64,000 nt of DNA from Agapetus fuscipes (Eukaryota; Arthropoda; Insecta; Trichoptera; Glossosomatidae), in contig OX637345.1 of assembly GCA_951799405.1 (NCBI GenBank), forward strand, positions 13,702,001 through 13,766,000. Direction: 5' to 3'. Made by a program: the position numbers and the translations under genes. Positions 9,836 to 19,787 of the stretch are shown here, piece after piece; within the stretch, counting starts at the first letter, position 1; the number at the start of each line of letters is the position of its first letter. The notes below the pieces were generated by a model that saw only the letters and a list, made by a program, of their open reading frames with translations, ran no database searches and was not told where the DNA came from.

Positions 9836-10245
9836 ATTATAGAAAGCGTAAGTAAAAAAAATCTTAACTATTCATACAATCTAATGGTTGTAGGTATAGT
9901 GTACATAAGGCATGTATACATAGACTAAGACGATTCTAAGTCTACGATAAAGGTATATTTTCCCTCCCCGAGGCTACTCCCTACCCCCTCTCCTCTACCC
10001 CTAGCGAGCTTTGTTAAATGTTTTAACAAATTACCGCCCCTCAGACTCAAAGACAATGAAAAAGTTGCTTTCTTGAACCGAAAATTCCTCTTCCGCCCCC
10101 TAACTTTACCAAAAACTACCCCCTTCCCCTAGCGCCCTTATATTTTCCGACCAGCCCCTTTTTACCTTATGTGAACCTGGAATTTACTATGAAATAATTA
10201 TTTATAGTACTGCGAATGTGTGCTGTGACTGTTTGTCTGTGTGAG
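9836..10245. other. No gene; C-rich tract
   Basis: 9960-10165 is strongly C-rich ('cccctctcctctacccc') with scattered A/T runs. Confidence 0.5.
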
Positions 10246-10249
10246 TTGT

Positions 10250-10560
10250 GTCTGAGTATCACCTTTTTCATACATTTCCTATTTTCAAATTCGCTTTGTA
10301 CATTCATTCTTTCACATTTTCACCAATCTGATCCAGACATACCTTTTCCGATCTCCGTTTTCTTCTTTTACCTTTCATATTTCCTCTGTATGTATACATT
10401 TTGTAAGTCTTTATCATCCACTCTTTCAACGTGTTCAAAGCATCTTATCACATTCTCTTGTACCTTTACTTTCACATCCTCTTTCAACTTGCATTTTTCA
10501 TTCACGTCCTTATGTCAATTGTGCGGGTTGTCATTTTTTATCGCTTAATGTGCTAACATG
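10250..10560 (-). pseudogene. LINE-alpha reverse transcriptase C-terminus, decayed
   Basis: The minus-strand order of words matches 47280-47560: the KRGRGRP-like, YKGNV-like and MRWFGH-like regions can be traced as 'cgatctccgttttcttc', 'catttcctctgtatgtatac' and 'aaagcatcttatcac' on the plus strand. The coding frame is broken. The long plus-strand frame across it is only its shadow. Confidence 0.55.
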
Positions 10561-10639
10561 CTTAATATGCTAACGTTGAAAATACATGGTTTTTCCTGTT
10601 ATATTCTGAGGAATCTAGGCTAAATTTTCAATGACACGA

Positions 10640-10995
10640 TAATGCCAGTTAACCTGAAACGCAGGGTTTTTGAGTCATGCGTGCTTTCAGTATCCACATA
10701 TGGCTCAAAACATAACGGCTCTTACAGTGTAGCGTAAACACACCGAAAACACGTTAAAAACCCAAATTGAAAAGAGGATGCTTGGAATCAGTTTCAGAGA
10801 CAGTGTTCCAAACCAGAAGATCCGTAGACGCACTGGTGTCACTGATGTCATCATACAGAGAGTGGCCTGCTTAAAATGGCCCTGAGTTGGTCACGTCGCA
10901 GTTCAGAACCATGACAGGTGACCGAAAAGGAGGACCGTCCAGTGGCCAATCAGGATGTCCAAACGGGGAGTGGGGAGATTCCAACTGAGGTGGCT
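10640..10995 (+). pseudogene. LINE-delta reverse transcriptase fragment
   Basis: Broken frames give NLKRRVFESCVLSVSTYGS, then TLKTQIEKRMLGISFRDSVP, NQKIRRRTGVTDVI and VACLKWP.VGHV. These match the end-of-palm and C-terminal pattern of RTE/BovB-like LINE polymerases ('LKR.VF..CVLP..TYG', 'RRRT...DV'). Several stops are present. LINE-gamma follows directly. Confidence 0.7.
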
Positions 10996-11045
10996 TTTTT
11001 GATTGGCACGAAGTAGTAAAAAGTGCATCTCGATGACATTGCAAA

Positions 11046-11340
11046 ATGGATGTTTCTACCCGCGGACAGACACTCAGGTCCAGGGACTCGAAGAAAAGTC
11101 TGCTCCAGCTGCCGCGCAGAACCACAAGGACGGTGTTTGGTGACCGAGCCTTTATCGTTGCTGCTCCGACGGCTTGGAATTCTCTCCCTGCGACCCTCAG
11201 GGAGCTGAAGACTGAGGCAGCTTTTAGAAAAGGGCTAAAAACTTATTTTTTTAAAGATTATTACAAAGCGCCTTTGCAGTGACTTAGTCACGAAAAGGCG
11301 CTATACAAGTGTTACTTTTTATTATTATTATTATTGCACC
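11046..11340 (+). pseudogene. LINE-gamma reverse transcriptase C-terminus with 3' hairpin
   Basis: A 78-codon frame from 11046 holds RTVFGDRAFIVAAPTAWNSL, PATLRELKTEAAFRKGLKTY and ends FKDYYKAPLQ at 11282. The last codons overlap a hairpin at 11267-11302: AGCGCCTTT pairs with AAAGGCGCT, and GTGAC with GTCAC inside. The tail is (ATT)n. It is the 5'-truncated end of a CR1/L2-like LINE. The ATG at 11046 is unlikely to be a true start. Confidence 0.8.
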
Positions 11341-11499
11341 GAGTCAGTAACTTCGGGTTTTTGCTGTTTTCTCTAGTGGACGAACAGGTAAATCTATAAT
11401 AATCACTGCCTCGTCGGGTCACGGCCATTGGAAAGGCATTCTGCCACAAAAAAATGTAGCATTGCATGTGCGTTCTGTGATACGCTTCCCCGGATGGAA

Positions 11500-11685
11500 A
11501 TGTGCAAACGGAACGGGTTTGAGGTTGGATTTTTGCAATGATGTGGCTGGACGACATCAAGAGAACTGCGGGCAGAGGATGGCTTAACACAGCAGCCAAT
11601 AGATAGAAATGAAGAGGATTGGAGGAGGCCTACGTCCAGGAGTGGACTGAAAAAGGCAGAGGAAGAAGAAGAAGATGAAGGTGTT
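11500..11685 (+). pseudogene. LINE-delta 3' end
   Basis: Frame WLDDIKRTAGRGWLNTAANR, stop, then GLEEAYVQEWTEKGRGRRRR, ending in (GAA)n. This is the terminal segment of RTE-like LINEs widespread in Lepidoptera. It lies some 500 bases downstream of the 10640 fragment, so the LINE-gamma copy may have inserted into one LINE-delta. Confidence 0.7.
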
Positions 11686-12039
11686 CCATTTTCTAGGCAG
11701 CCAACTCAAGTTGAAGGCTCTGAAAATTATTCACAATTTGAGTTAGAATTCAGTGAGTAGCTGTGTGAATGTATGAGATCCCTTGTTTCCCCGCACAAAG
11801 CCTGCGCACTTCCTGTCTTTGCCAACATTCCGTCTTTTATGCTTTTCTTCCTCGCGGAGATTACGCTGAAATCCGCCCGAGGGTACGCGAGGCTCTCGAG
11901 TACTTGCGTGTACAGCCTATTTACTGAAATTCGGTGAAATTTTTCGTTTACATTAATGTTAGCAACTTGGTGTACGAGCACCTCAAGATGTGAACCGAAA
12001 CTGAATACAAAAACAATAAACTAAATTAAAATTAAATTT
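11686..12039. other. Nothing recognised
   Basis: An 84-codon minus frame (11727-11981) has no recognisable domain. Confidence 0.45.
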
Positions 12040-12230
12040 GTATAACGCCTTTTCATGATACTAGATCATCTTAAAGGCGCTTGTTTACACGAACGTGTGA
12101 AGAGGTGAGGTTTTAGTGCTTTACTAAACATATTTTCCAAATCCATCTCGCACAAGCCATCAGGAAGGCGTTCTCATGGATCTTATTAAAAGTCAAAGCA
12201 GGGAAAAAGTGTGCTGGCAAAGCCGGACTT
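12040..12230 (-). pseudogene. LINE-gamma 3' end
   Basis: On the minus strand MFSKALKPHLFTRSCKQAPL corresponds to FRKGLKTYFFKDYYKAPLQ of the 11046 copy. The hairpin (12044-12082) keeps the outer stem CGCCTTT/AAAGGCG, but the inner stem is ATGAT/ATCAT. A T/A-rich end follows. Confidence 0.7.
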
Positions 12231-12241
12231 AAAACTTCTTC

Positions 12242-12575
12242 TTATACAGCCATCTCGATCCACTGCTGGACATATACCGCCCCCATATCTCTCCATCCAC
12301 CTCTGTCTTGCGCTCTCTGAATCCAGTCTCCAGCAAGCCTTCTTTTATCATCAGACCATCTCGTGGGAGGTCTCCCTCTGCTTCTCTTATCTTCACGAGG
12401 TCTCCACTCTACCAATCTCTTCGTCCATCTCTGGTCGGTGGTTTTAGCAACATGCCCCGCAAAGGACCATTTTAGCTTTGCCACTTTCTTACGACATTGG
12501 TTACTCCCGACCTTATCTGTAGCTCTGTATTCCTTATTCTGTCGGAGAGTCTTGTACCATAGCTCTTTCATGTTT
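12242..12575 (-). pseudogene. LINE-delta reverse transcriptase C-terminus
   Basis: A 109-codon minus frame: WYKTLRQNKEYRATDKV, KLKWSFAGHVAKTTDQRW, RLVEWRPREDKRSRGRPPTR, WSDDKRRLAGDWIQRAQDRG, ending YVQQWIEMAV. 'KLKW.(F/W)AGH.A..TD.RW' and 'GRPPTRW.DD' with 'VQQW' are hallmarks of this LINE lineage. The frame is nearly intact, so the copy is fairly young. It abuts the LINE-gamma end at 12230. Confidence 0.8.
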
Positions 12576-12639
12576 TCTTTGTGCTTAAAACTGGAATAGT
12601 AATACTTAAAATTAGAATGCCTTAACCGTGCATAGCACG

Positions 12640-12790
12640 AGTAGGCAAGCTAGTTGTGTATCAAATGGTTCATATTGCAATGTCACCGCTGTGTCAGGGA
12701 AGGGTAGCAAGAGTTATAAAGCTTGTATGAATTACAGATTATTTAAATATTTAAATACACATGCAGCATGTTAAGCGCTAACTTTAACAT
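12640..12790 (+). repeat. Family A, degraded
   Basis: 'aaatggttca.attgcaatgtcacc' to 'cagggaaggg.agcaagagtt' and 'acatgcagcatgt.aagcgc' follow family A order with many changes. Confidence 0.55.
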
Positions 12791-13089
12791 GTATTCATAT
12801 TTTTTAAATTTAAATTATGGATTATTGAATAACTCTGTTAAGAACGTATGATTTTATGTCTATGTGTTTTTAATTACTTGTGTGTGTCTAGATTATTTGG
12901 ATGGTTGTACCTACTCGTATTTTCTCGAAGCTTCTACTCGAGACGATTCTGGCATGGTCTGGTGCATGCTAGAATAGCCTTTAGTCACCTTTAAATACGG
13001 TTTGCAATGTTTTGCAGGGGATTAGTATCCTAGCCGTTAAGCGAGAAGTAAAAAAGTTTAAACGTTCAACCCAATTTTAAAATAAATTG

Positions 13090-13685
13090 TCTAAATATAT
13101 CAAATCAAACAGATGTATGTATGTTTGTCCTGTATGGACTCCTAAACTACTGAGTTGATGTCAGATGAAACTTACGTGAGTAATTCTTTACATGCCAACT
13201 TTCTATATAAAAAAACTGGAGCAATAAAGGAAATGAGATCAGAAATATGCTAAAGCTATTTTCACCTCACGACTCGAAGATTTTTAGGCTAAAAGAAGTG
13301 TGCAAGGACACACCACAGTAGAGACACATGTGTGGAGATGCTGGCCATCTCTAACAGAATGGTGGCATGATAACAGTTACCAGACTGTTCCTTGACTTAT
13401 TGGTTGGTATGCGGCTGACCACTGATACTGTTGAAAAAAATGGTTCACTTTGCCAATGTCACTCCTGTTTCAGGGAAGGACGGCAAGAGTTGCAGGGCTT
13501 ATGTTCATTTGAGATTGGGTTTTTATATTGTAGGCCCACATGCGGCATGTGTTAGCGCGAAATTATACATGTCTACTTGTGGGAATGCATTTAATATAAA
13601 TCTTAAATGATATACATATTTGCAGCTTAGATTAGATTAGATGGGATTAGACGAGCCACCACAAGGGGTGGCAGGGTACAGCTAG
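13090..13685 (+). mobile_element. Helitron-like element, non-autonomous, holding family A
   Basis: The 3' end is CTAG (13682-13685) followed by T. A GC hairpin (gccacc/ggtggc, 13655-13672) lies about ten bases upstream, the known Helitron terminus. The left side starts TCTAAATATAT and contains 'tatgtatgtttgtcctgtat'. No Rep/helicase is present. The 5' boundary is tentative. Confidence 0.45.
13388..13652 (+). repeat. Family A, full length (A1)
   Basis: From 'ttccttgacttattggttgg' to 'ttagattagattagat'. The 57-codon MVHFANVTPVSGKDGKSCRA frame is open and ends NINLK. Confidence 0.85.
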
Positions 13686-14035
13686 TGTAAAATATGTATA
13701 ATCGAAGTTTTCTTAAATTGAATCCAAGCAAATCGAAACAATACTGATAAAAAGTGATTTCCAGCGTCGGGAGAACCCAATTTCAAAATGTCCTCCCAAC
13801 AAAGAGAACCTAATCGTCAGACGACAGATCCGCACTCGGTATATTTATGCATGGCCATCGCCATTGATTGGGTATATATTAAATTAATGCATAGCAATTT
13901 AAAGTGGGAATAATTTCAGTTGGCGAAGTTTAATTTCGCTCCGGGCCTGGCGCTGATGTATCGGCAGAGTTATCTTACCTCTTAGGAACCAGGAGTGGAT
14001 TGGGAAAAAGTAGTTCTTTATTAAAAAAATAAAAA
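13686..14035. other. Nothing recognised
   Basis: AT-rich with no long frame or repeat match. Confidence 0.45.
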
Positions 14036-14180
14036 AAGTTGGTAGAGTGGTTGCATTCCATGGCGAGAGCTCGGGTTTAAACCCCACCGAGGGTGTTAGA
14101 AATGATTTCTCGTTTCAGTGTTTATTTCAATCCCAAATTAAAATACCGGCAAGGTCAATCAAGGTCACAAGAAATTAGTT
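14036..14180 (+). repeat. SINE-C, 5' part lacking the first bases
   Basis: Starts inside the A box at 'ttggtagagtgg', keeps the B-box region 'cgggtttaaaccc' (mutated) and 'gtttatttcaatccc', and stops after 'aaggtcacaagaaat'. Confidence 0.75.
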
Positions 14181-14290
14181 TATTTAATACTTTTGTAAGA
14201 AGACAGTCAACCAAAATTTTATTGCACACTTTTATTGTATCACCACCGGAATGCTTACAAAACCATACAATATTTATTATCATAATTTTT

Positions 14291-14551
14291 TCCTTGACTT
14301 CCTTGACTTATATGTTGGTATGCAGCTGATTACCCATGCTGTAGAAAATGGTTCACTTTGCCAATGTCACCCCTGTTTCAGGAAAGGTCGACAGGAGTTG
14401 CAGGGTGTATGCCCATTTGAGATTTGATTTATATTTTGTAGGTTCATATGCGGCATGCTCAAGCGCGAACTTGTACGTGTCTGCTTGTGAGAATGCATGT
14501 AATGTGAATCCCCAATATTACATATCTTTGCAACTTAAATTAGATTAGATT
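14291..14551 (+). repeat. Family A, full length (A2)
   Basis: 'tccttgacttccttgactta' shows a small duplication of the 5' end. The 66-codon MVHFANVTPVSGKVDRSCRV frame is open to the (TTAGA) tail. Confidence 0.85.
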
Positions 14552-14978
14552 TGATAATATTTTACACAAGCCTGTGGCCCTGAAGCCGGACAAGCGATCC
14601 CTTTTTTTCTCCTTGTCGATCCTTTTTTATTTTTTTTCTTTTCCATATATTTTTTTTTTGGTATGTTCTTTATTTTCCATACATGCCTATTTCAATACTT
14701 TCGCTACAATATTCATGTTAGTTGTTAGCAGGTGCGGGCCTGCTTTCCAAGTCCAAATACCTCCCCGGCAATAATTACCAGACGAGGTCTAATTTCTGTT
14801 GAAAAGTGCTGAGTCGAGTTCTTAGCGTGGTAATGCTCGCCAACTTATCTGCTGGGGGCCTGGAACAGGGGTGCTGCAGGCAAGACAGTGCAAGGGTAAG
14901 CCACACAAACAGACAAAAGTCCTGTTCATTTTCTTGATTCAGATCATTCATTCCGATCATATTCAGAGATTGATCAGA
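14552..14978. other. Nothing recognised
   Basis: A T-rich run at 14600-14670. Short overlapping frames have no recognisable product. Confidence 0.45.
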
Positions 14979-15045
14979 CCGGTCCGTAACCTTATGGTAA
15001 CGCTTTGGACTCGTAAGTTGAAGGTCGTGGGGTCTATTGGTAATC
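14979..15045 (+). repeat. SINE-F tRNA-like head only
   Basis: 'gaccggtccgtaacctta.tggtaac' to 'ggactcgtaagttgaaggtcgtggg' matches the SINE-F head. The copy stops just after the B box. Confidence 0.65.
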
Positions 15046-15072
15046 TCTCAAACTAGAGGTGGTAGTCGGCTT

Positions 15073-15176
15073 CTATAATCTATAATCTAAGCTGCAAGGA
15101 TATGTTAACATTTAAGGCTCATATGAAATGCATGCCTACAGACAGGCACATGTAGGTTCGCGCCTACACATTTCTT
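15073..15176 (-). repeat. Family A, tail half (A3)
   Basis: 'ctataatctataatctaagc' to 'aggttcgcgcctacacatt'. The rest is missing. Confidence 0.65.
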
Positions 15177-15703
15177 AAAGCTGCTACTGCAAAACACGCT
15201 CACCAAGCATTGTTGCAGATTTGCGTAAAGGCTCATTGACAAAAAAATTAAAGGTGATCTCCGCAGACACCTAAAATAAAGTAAAAACCTTGCTATATTT
15301 TCATAATTTTGGAAGCAACAAGGCTAAAACATGATGTATAGACGGTGTCATCGTAAATCCTGCCAAGGCAGAAATACGTAGTTTGAAGGCAAAGGTGATT
15401 GTGAAGGAGGCAAGAAGTAAGAATGAAAGAGAAGCCTGGATTCAGCCAGGGTCAGGGCTGTCGAGCTCATGATGATGAAAATGAATCTTCTAATCATCTG
15501 TCATCTTTGTTTGATTCAATAACCAGTGTTGTTGTCTTACTACCAGACAGTTTATTAATAGCTTCGCGAATGCCATGTGAAAGCCACGATTTGAGTAGCA
15601 ATCGGGAGCTGACACATACAAAAAGGTCTGTTTACTTTAAAGTTGTAACCCCTCAACAAGAAAGCATTTTAGAGGCGCGTTTTTAATAAAATAAGTATTG
15701 TCA
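15177..15703. other. Nothing recognised
   Basis: An 87-codon plus frame at 15423-15686 has no recognisable motif. Confidence 0.45.
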
Positions 15704-16012
15704 TCACCGGTGCGTAGGTCGATGGTAACGATTCAGACTTATAAATGAAAGGTCGTGGGTTCGAATCCCGGCAGAGTCCAAAAATAGAAACCATTTATAT
15801 TTTCAAATTTCATCGTCGCTGGGTTGAAAAAGTCATGTAGGTACCTTTAATAAAATACGTGTCACCAAAGGTCCATCTAGCCTCACAGCAACTGGGTTTT
15901 GCTTGAGAATTAGCGCGACCAAGCTTGCAGAGGGCTCCAGAGGTTTGATTCACACAAAAACAGCGCTCACCAAATAAATCATCCTAATATTACTTACTAT
16001 TATTGTTATCAG
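15704..16012 (+). repeat. SINE-F, near full length
   Basis: tRNA-like head with B box 'gggttcgaatccc' (15762-15774), then 'cgctgggttgaaaaa', 'gtccatctagcctcacagc', 'agagggctc' and 'cagcgctcaccaaataaatc', ending in an (ATT)-rich tail. The loop 'actTATAAat' replaces the usual actCGTAAat. Confidence 0.8.
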
Positions 16013-16109
16013 AGAACATGTTTTTTTCTTCTTCAAATAATTCAAAACAAAAAGATACATAACATTCTAAGATTTAAAAACTCCTTCATTACTGGCTTCA
16101 TAGAAATGA

Positions 16110-16230
16110 TCCCTTGGCGTGGGGGTAGGGACGGGACACGGGGTAACTCTAGATCTTTGTTAATGGGGGAGAGGGGGAAAGTTGGAACAGCAAAAGGAGC
16201 TGCGGGGGAGGGGGAGGGGGGCAAGATGGC
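16110..16230. repeat. G-rich tract
   Basis: Runs of four to six G recur ('gggggagaggggg', 'ggggggagg'). Both strands have an open frame only because of the base bias. Confidence 0.7.
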
Positions 16231-16430
16231 GGGCCATTGTTTTCTCATTAACAATTTAAATTTCATCCTGAGTTGGCTGTGCTCAGTTTTGACTTGTATT
16301 TTCGAAACTACAGCCAGCTTAGACAAAGGGTCCATAAGTTTATTTTACGTTTGTTTTTCTTTGGTTACTTTTTGACATCAATAACTTTTCTCAATTATAT
16401 TTTTTTTGTCCTTTTATTTTAGGCTCCCTA

Positions 16431-16882
16431 TAATCTTTAATTTATAATATAAGTTGCAAAGATATATTTAAATTTAAAATTCATTTTAAGTAACAGTTCG
16501 CACTTACAAATGCTGCATGTGTACTTACAAATTAAAAACCAAACCTCAAATTAACACCAACCCTGCAACTTTTTCCGATCTTCCCTGTGAAACACGGTTG
16601 ACATTGGCAAGGTGGACCATTTTTTTACAGAATGGGTGGTCAGCCTTATACCAACCTATAAGAATCAGGCGCGTGCAAATACATTTCAGAATAAATATTT
16701 TCTTCCATTACTTTAAAATATCTCATTTGGAATTGACTGAAGTGCTATGAGTGACTCCAATCAAACATAAATTTTAAATTTTCAATCTCAATATCAAGGT
16801 TAAATGCGTTTTTTTTAATCAAATATTGCGTACCTATCGATTAGGCGCATGTATGGGATGCACGCCCCTGTTATAAGTCAAG
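16431..16882 (-). repeat. Family A (A3) interrupted by MITE-B
   Basis: 'ataatataagttgcaaagat' to 'accaacctataag' (16431-16662), then the MITE, then 'aagtcaaggga'. Intact copies read 'cctataagtcaagga' here. Confidence 0.75.
16666..16870 (+). mobile_element. MITE-B, hAT-like, inserted in family A
   Basis: The ends CAGGCGCGTGCA and TGCACGCCCCTG are inverted repeats of the hAT type (CAG...CTG). 'ctataaga' and 'ttataagt' flank it, an 8-bp duplication with drift. 205 bases, non-coding. The left interior, 'aatacatttcagaataaata', is shared with 25503 and 27241. Confidence 0.75.
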
Positions 16883-17254
16883 GGATGATAAAAAATGAAA
16901 AAAAAACAGTCTATAGATTTGAGAGATAAACACACATATAATACGCCATTTATTTGATATAAAGCGATGCATACCTTGAATCGTGTACAATTATACATCG
17001 TTAGGTACATGTAATTCGCTGGCAATTAAATATTAGTCGTTAAGCAGCCGACAAGGTCCAATTAACGAAACCCCAGGACGTCCCCACTCACCCCCGTCTC
17101 CCCTCCAAGACATACCAGTCGCGTGCTACGTACCTACGGAGCACCAAGACTTGGCGCAGAGGGAGTGAACCTTTTATTCAGAGGAATTTCAAAGACCGGT
17201 CTTGATATTGTTGAATTTCGAATTTGTGATTCTGTATCTTTGTTTTTTTACGTA
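16883..17254. other. Nothing recognised
   Basis: No repeat family match. A C-rich patch lies at 17075-17110. Confidence 0.45.
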
Positions 17255-17413
17255 TGTGAGTTGAGATGTGGTTGACCACACATGCTGTAAAAAATGGTTC
17301 GCTTTGCCAATGTCACCCCTGTTTCAGGGAAGGACGGCAAGAGTTGAAGAGCTGTGAGAATGCATATAATGTGAATCCCCAATGTTACGTATCTTTGTAA
17401 CTTAGATTGGATT
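17255..17413 (+). repeat. Family A with internal deletion
   Basis: The 5' half runs to 'ggacggcaagagttg' and then jumps to 'gctgtgagaatgcatataa'. About 95 bases of the centre are missing. The tail reads 'ttagattggattag'. Confidence 0.75.
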
Positions 17414-17430
17414 AGTTGTGTGTTTTTACT

Positions 17431-17505
17431 TGTGATTGTGATCTGCCATTCGGGGAAAACGCAGCAAGAAGTTACACTGAATGTATAGCATATTTGCGTT
17501 ATCTC
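17431..17505 (+). repeat. SINE-C 3' tail fragment
   Basis: 'ggggaaaacgcagcaagaag' and 'ttacactgaatgtatagc' are the SINE-C end. Confidence 0.55.
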
Positions 17506-17636
17506 AAACATCAATTGAATACAAATCCTGCAACTCTTATCGAACCTCCCTGAAACAGAGGCCAAATCGGCAAAAGTAAACCATTTTTAACAGTATTAGT
17601 GGTCACTGGTCAGTCTTGTACCCACCAATAAATCAA
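17506..17636 (-). repeat. Family A, degraded half
   Basis: 'atcctgcaactcttatcgaa' to 'aagtaaaccatttttaacag' and 'acccaccaataaatcaa' follow reversed family A. Confidence 0.6.
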
Positions 17637-17850
17637 TTAACAAAATAAAGAAATTCAAGAAAGTATATTACAACAAAAAATAATTAAATTAATCAAAAAA
17701 TACAGTCCTAGGTGCCAATCCGTTACAATTTATCGGTCATGCAATCAAGAATCCACGGTTTCCAAAATCAGTGCTCAATTGACGATACGGCCTTATTAAC
17801 CTGACAATACCAGTGTGCTGGCGTAAGCGCCTTCAGTGAAATACTGTTTG

Positions 17851-18109
17851 ATCTAACCTAATCTAATCTAAGCTGCAAGGATATATACCATTTAAGAATC
17901 ACATCAAATGCATTCCCACAAGCAGACATGTATAATTTCGCACTAACACATGCCGCATGTGGACCTACATTATAAGAACCCATCTCAAATGAACATAAGC
18001 CCTGCAACTCTTGCCGTCCTTCCCTGAGACAGGGGTGACATTGGCAAAGTGAACCATTTTATCACAGTATGGGTGGTCAGCCGCATGCCAACCTATAAGT
18101 CAAGGAACC
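17851..18109 (-). repeat. Family A, full length (A1)
   Basis: 'ctaacctaatctaatctaag' to 'ctataagtcaaggaac'. One base is lost in the centre, shifting the MVHFANVTPV frame. Confidence 0.85.
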
Positions 18110-18436
18110 TTTGATCCTTTTTTTTATTATGCCACTTAAATCGTTTCTTGTGCCATAGGTTTGCAATAGCTGGAGTGCTTCAACCACCGTGTAACTACAG
18201 CTCTGGGAGGTCGCTAAAGCTTTCTTGAGGAATGTGTCGGACCGCTCCGAGCTACCCCATTTTAGGGTCTGCCACCCCTAATATGCGTTTGGGGTAAGCG
18301 TCCGTGTGCACTGATTGCAACTTTGGCCACCCCGCAATAGAGTGGCTGCTTAAATCACCCGTATTAAAGCGATATCACCAAAATCGCTTGATACTTAATA
18401 TTGAAAAAAGTAATGATAGAACGACTTTAACAGAAT
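18110..18436. other. Nothing recognised
   Basis: GC-richer than its surroundings, with no repeat match in the window. An unclassified element or unique DNA. Confidence 0.4.
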
Positions 18437-18800
18437 AAAATGAGATGACAATCGGTTAACGTACAACTGCAAGACTACATATAAAAGAAGATAGTAAGAT
18501 GAGAGACTATGTCTCCAGAATGAGCCATGATAGACTCACTCACACCGTAGCTTATGAGATAAAAATTGGTCAACGTTCAGTTGGAAGACCACATAAAAGT
18601 CTGTGAAATAGAGGACATAGTAATATGAGAGACCATGTCTCCAGAATGAGCCATGATAGACTCACTCACACCGTAGCTTGTGAGATGACAATTGGTCAAC
18701 GTCCAGCTGGAAGACCACATAAAAGTCTGTGAAATAGAGGACATAGTAATATGAGAGACCATGTCTCTAGAATGAGACATATGATAGAACGTCCAGCTAG
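18437..18800 (+). repeat. 126-bp tandem array derived from LINE-zeta codons
   Basis: 'gagagac.atgtctc' recurs at 18501, 18627 and 18753, exactly 126 bases (42 codons) apart. Each unit reads RDHVSRMSHDRLTHTVAYE, IGQRPAGRPHKSL, stop, like the C-terminal 'GH..RM.DDRL...GRRP.GRP' of LINE reverse transcriptases. About 2.8 units. Related copies at 30365-30600 and 36190-36370. Confidence 0.75.
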
Positions 18801-18895
18801 AATAACACATTAATGTTTGTGTGTGAAGTCTCTAGATGTTGGATACTTGTGATTTTACTTATATTTGTTCAATATTGTATGAATATTTACTCAAA

Positions 18896-19040
18896 TATTT
18901 TGAGTAGAATATTCTGGCGAAATCTCGCATATTTCAGTTCACAATGTTTCAAAAACAATCCTTATACCTGCTAAAAAAAGGGCCAAAGCTGCCTGTAGCG
19001 TAATACTGAGGCTTGCCTGTAGCATAAGAAACTGTGGATG
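18896..19040 (+). repeat. Dispersed family Q, copy 1
   Basis: 'aatattctggcgaaatct' to 'caatgtttcaaaaacaat' matches 39524-39655 and 56608-56740. At 39524 it sits directly before hammerhead-like element K, so Q may be part of the same Penelope-like element. Confidence 0.5.
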
Positions 19041-19787
19041 GAGAATGATCTCCGAAAACGTTTTTTTCAAAAAATAAATAATCACAGAGGAATAAAACAA
19101 AGTTTTTAATTTATGTGTTCTAAAATTATTTAGTTTTTTATATTTTTGGAATCAAATATATAAGACTTGTATCTGAACCGTCGAGCAATACACTCCAAAA
19201 GCCACTATGCGAAGCGTATCTTAAAATAAATTAAGCAAAATTAATAAATTAAAATAAAATGAACCCGGTAAAATCATAACAGTACATAGAATTATGTCAA
19301 TAGTTGGAATAGATTGTGTAGATGGTAAATAAGGGTCCAAATAGAAGCGGGAGAATTTTACAGCTTCCGAATAATTCGACACACAGAGCCCGTTTCTCGT
19401 ATTGTGTCGTTAAAATGAAATTTATATTATGTCGTATGGGGAATGTAGCGCGTCTTTGTGCGCTAAGAAACGCCCCATCTCCCTTTTTCAAGCAACCAAC
19501 TACAATTATTATACATACACTGCTCGTATATGGACGCGTTATGGCACTGCCAGATTTAAGGTCATGCTGTGATTTTACCGGGTTCAATTTAATAAAAATT
19601 GCAGTTATTTATTTTACCAAAACTATTTTAAGATACGGTAAGTACACAGGGTGGCTTTTGAACTGTTTAGTCGACGGCTCAGATACAAGTCTCACGATGA
19701 ACGACAGACAAAAAGAGTGTACAAAGATAAAATCAAACATAAAAACTAATGAATAAGAGCTTTAAGCTTACACGGCCGGCTGATGAT
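19041..19787. other. Unclassified; 144-codon frame and inverted ends
   Basis: 'gaacccggtaaaatca' at 19261 is mirrored by 'tgattttaccgggttc' at 19569-19584, enclosing about 325 bases. A plus frame (19322-19756, 144 codons) has no recognisable domain or signal peptide and overlaps a 96-codon minus frame, so I do not call it a gene. Confidence 0.35.

Noticed and set aside
10216..10548. 110-codon plus-strand frame with hydrophobic residues, membrane-protein-like
   Set aside because: It is the antisense of a LINE-alpha C-terminal region. Similar pseudo-hydrophobic shadows occur at 47064, 47258 and 61414.
19322..19756. 144-codon open frame
   Set aside because: No recognisable domain, a competing minus-strand frame, and inverted repeats at its borders suggest a transposon fragment rather than a gene.
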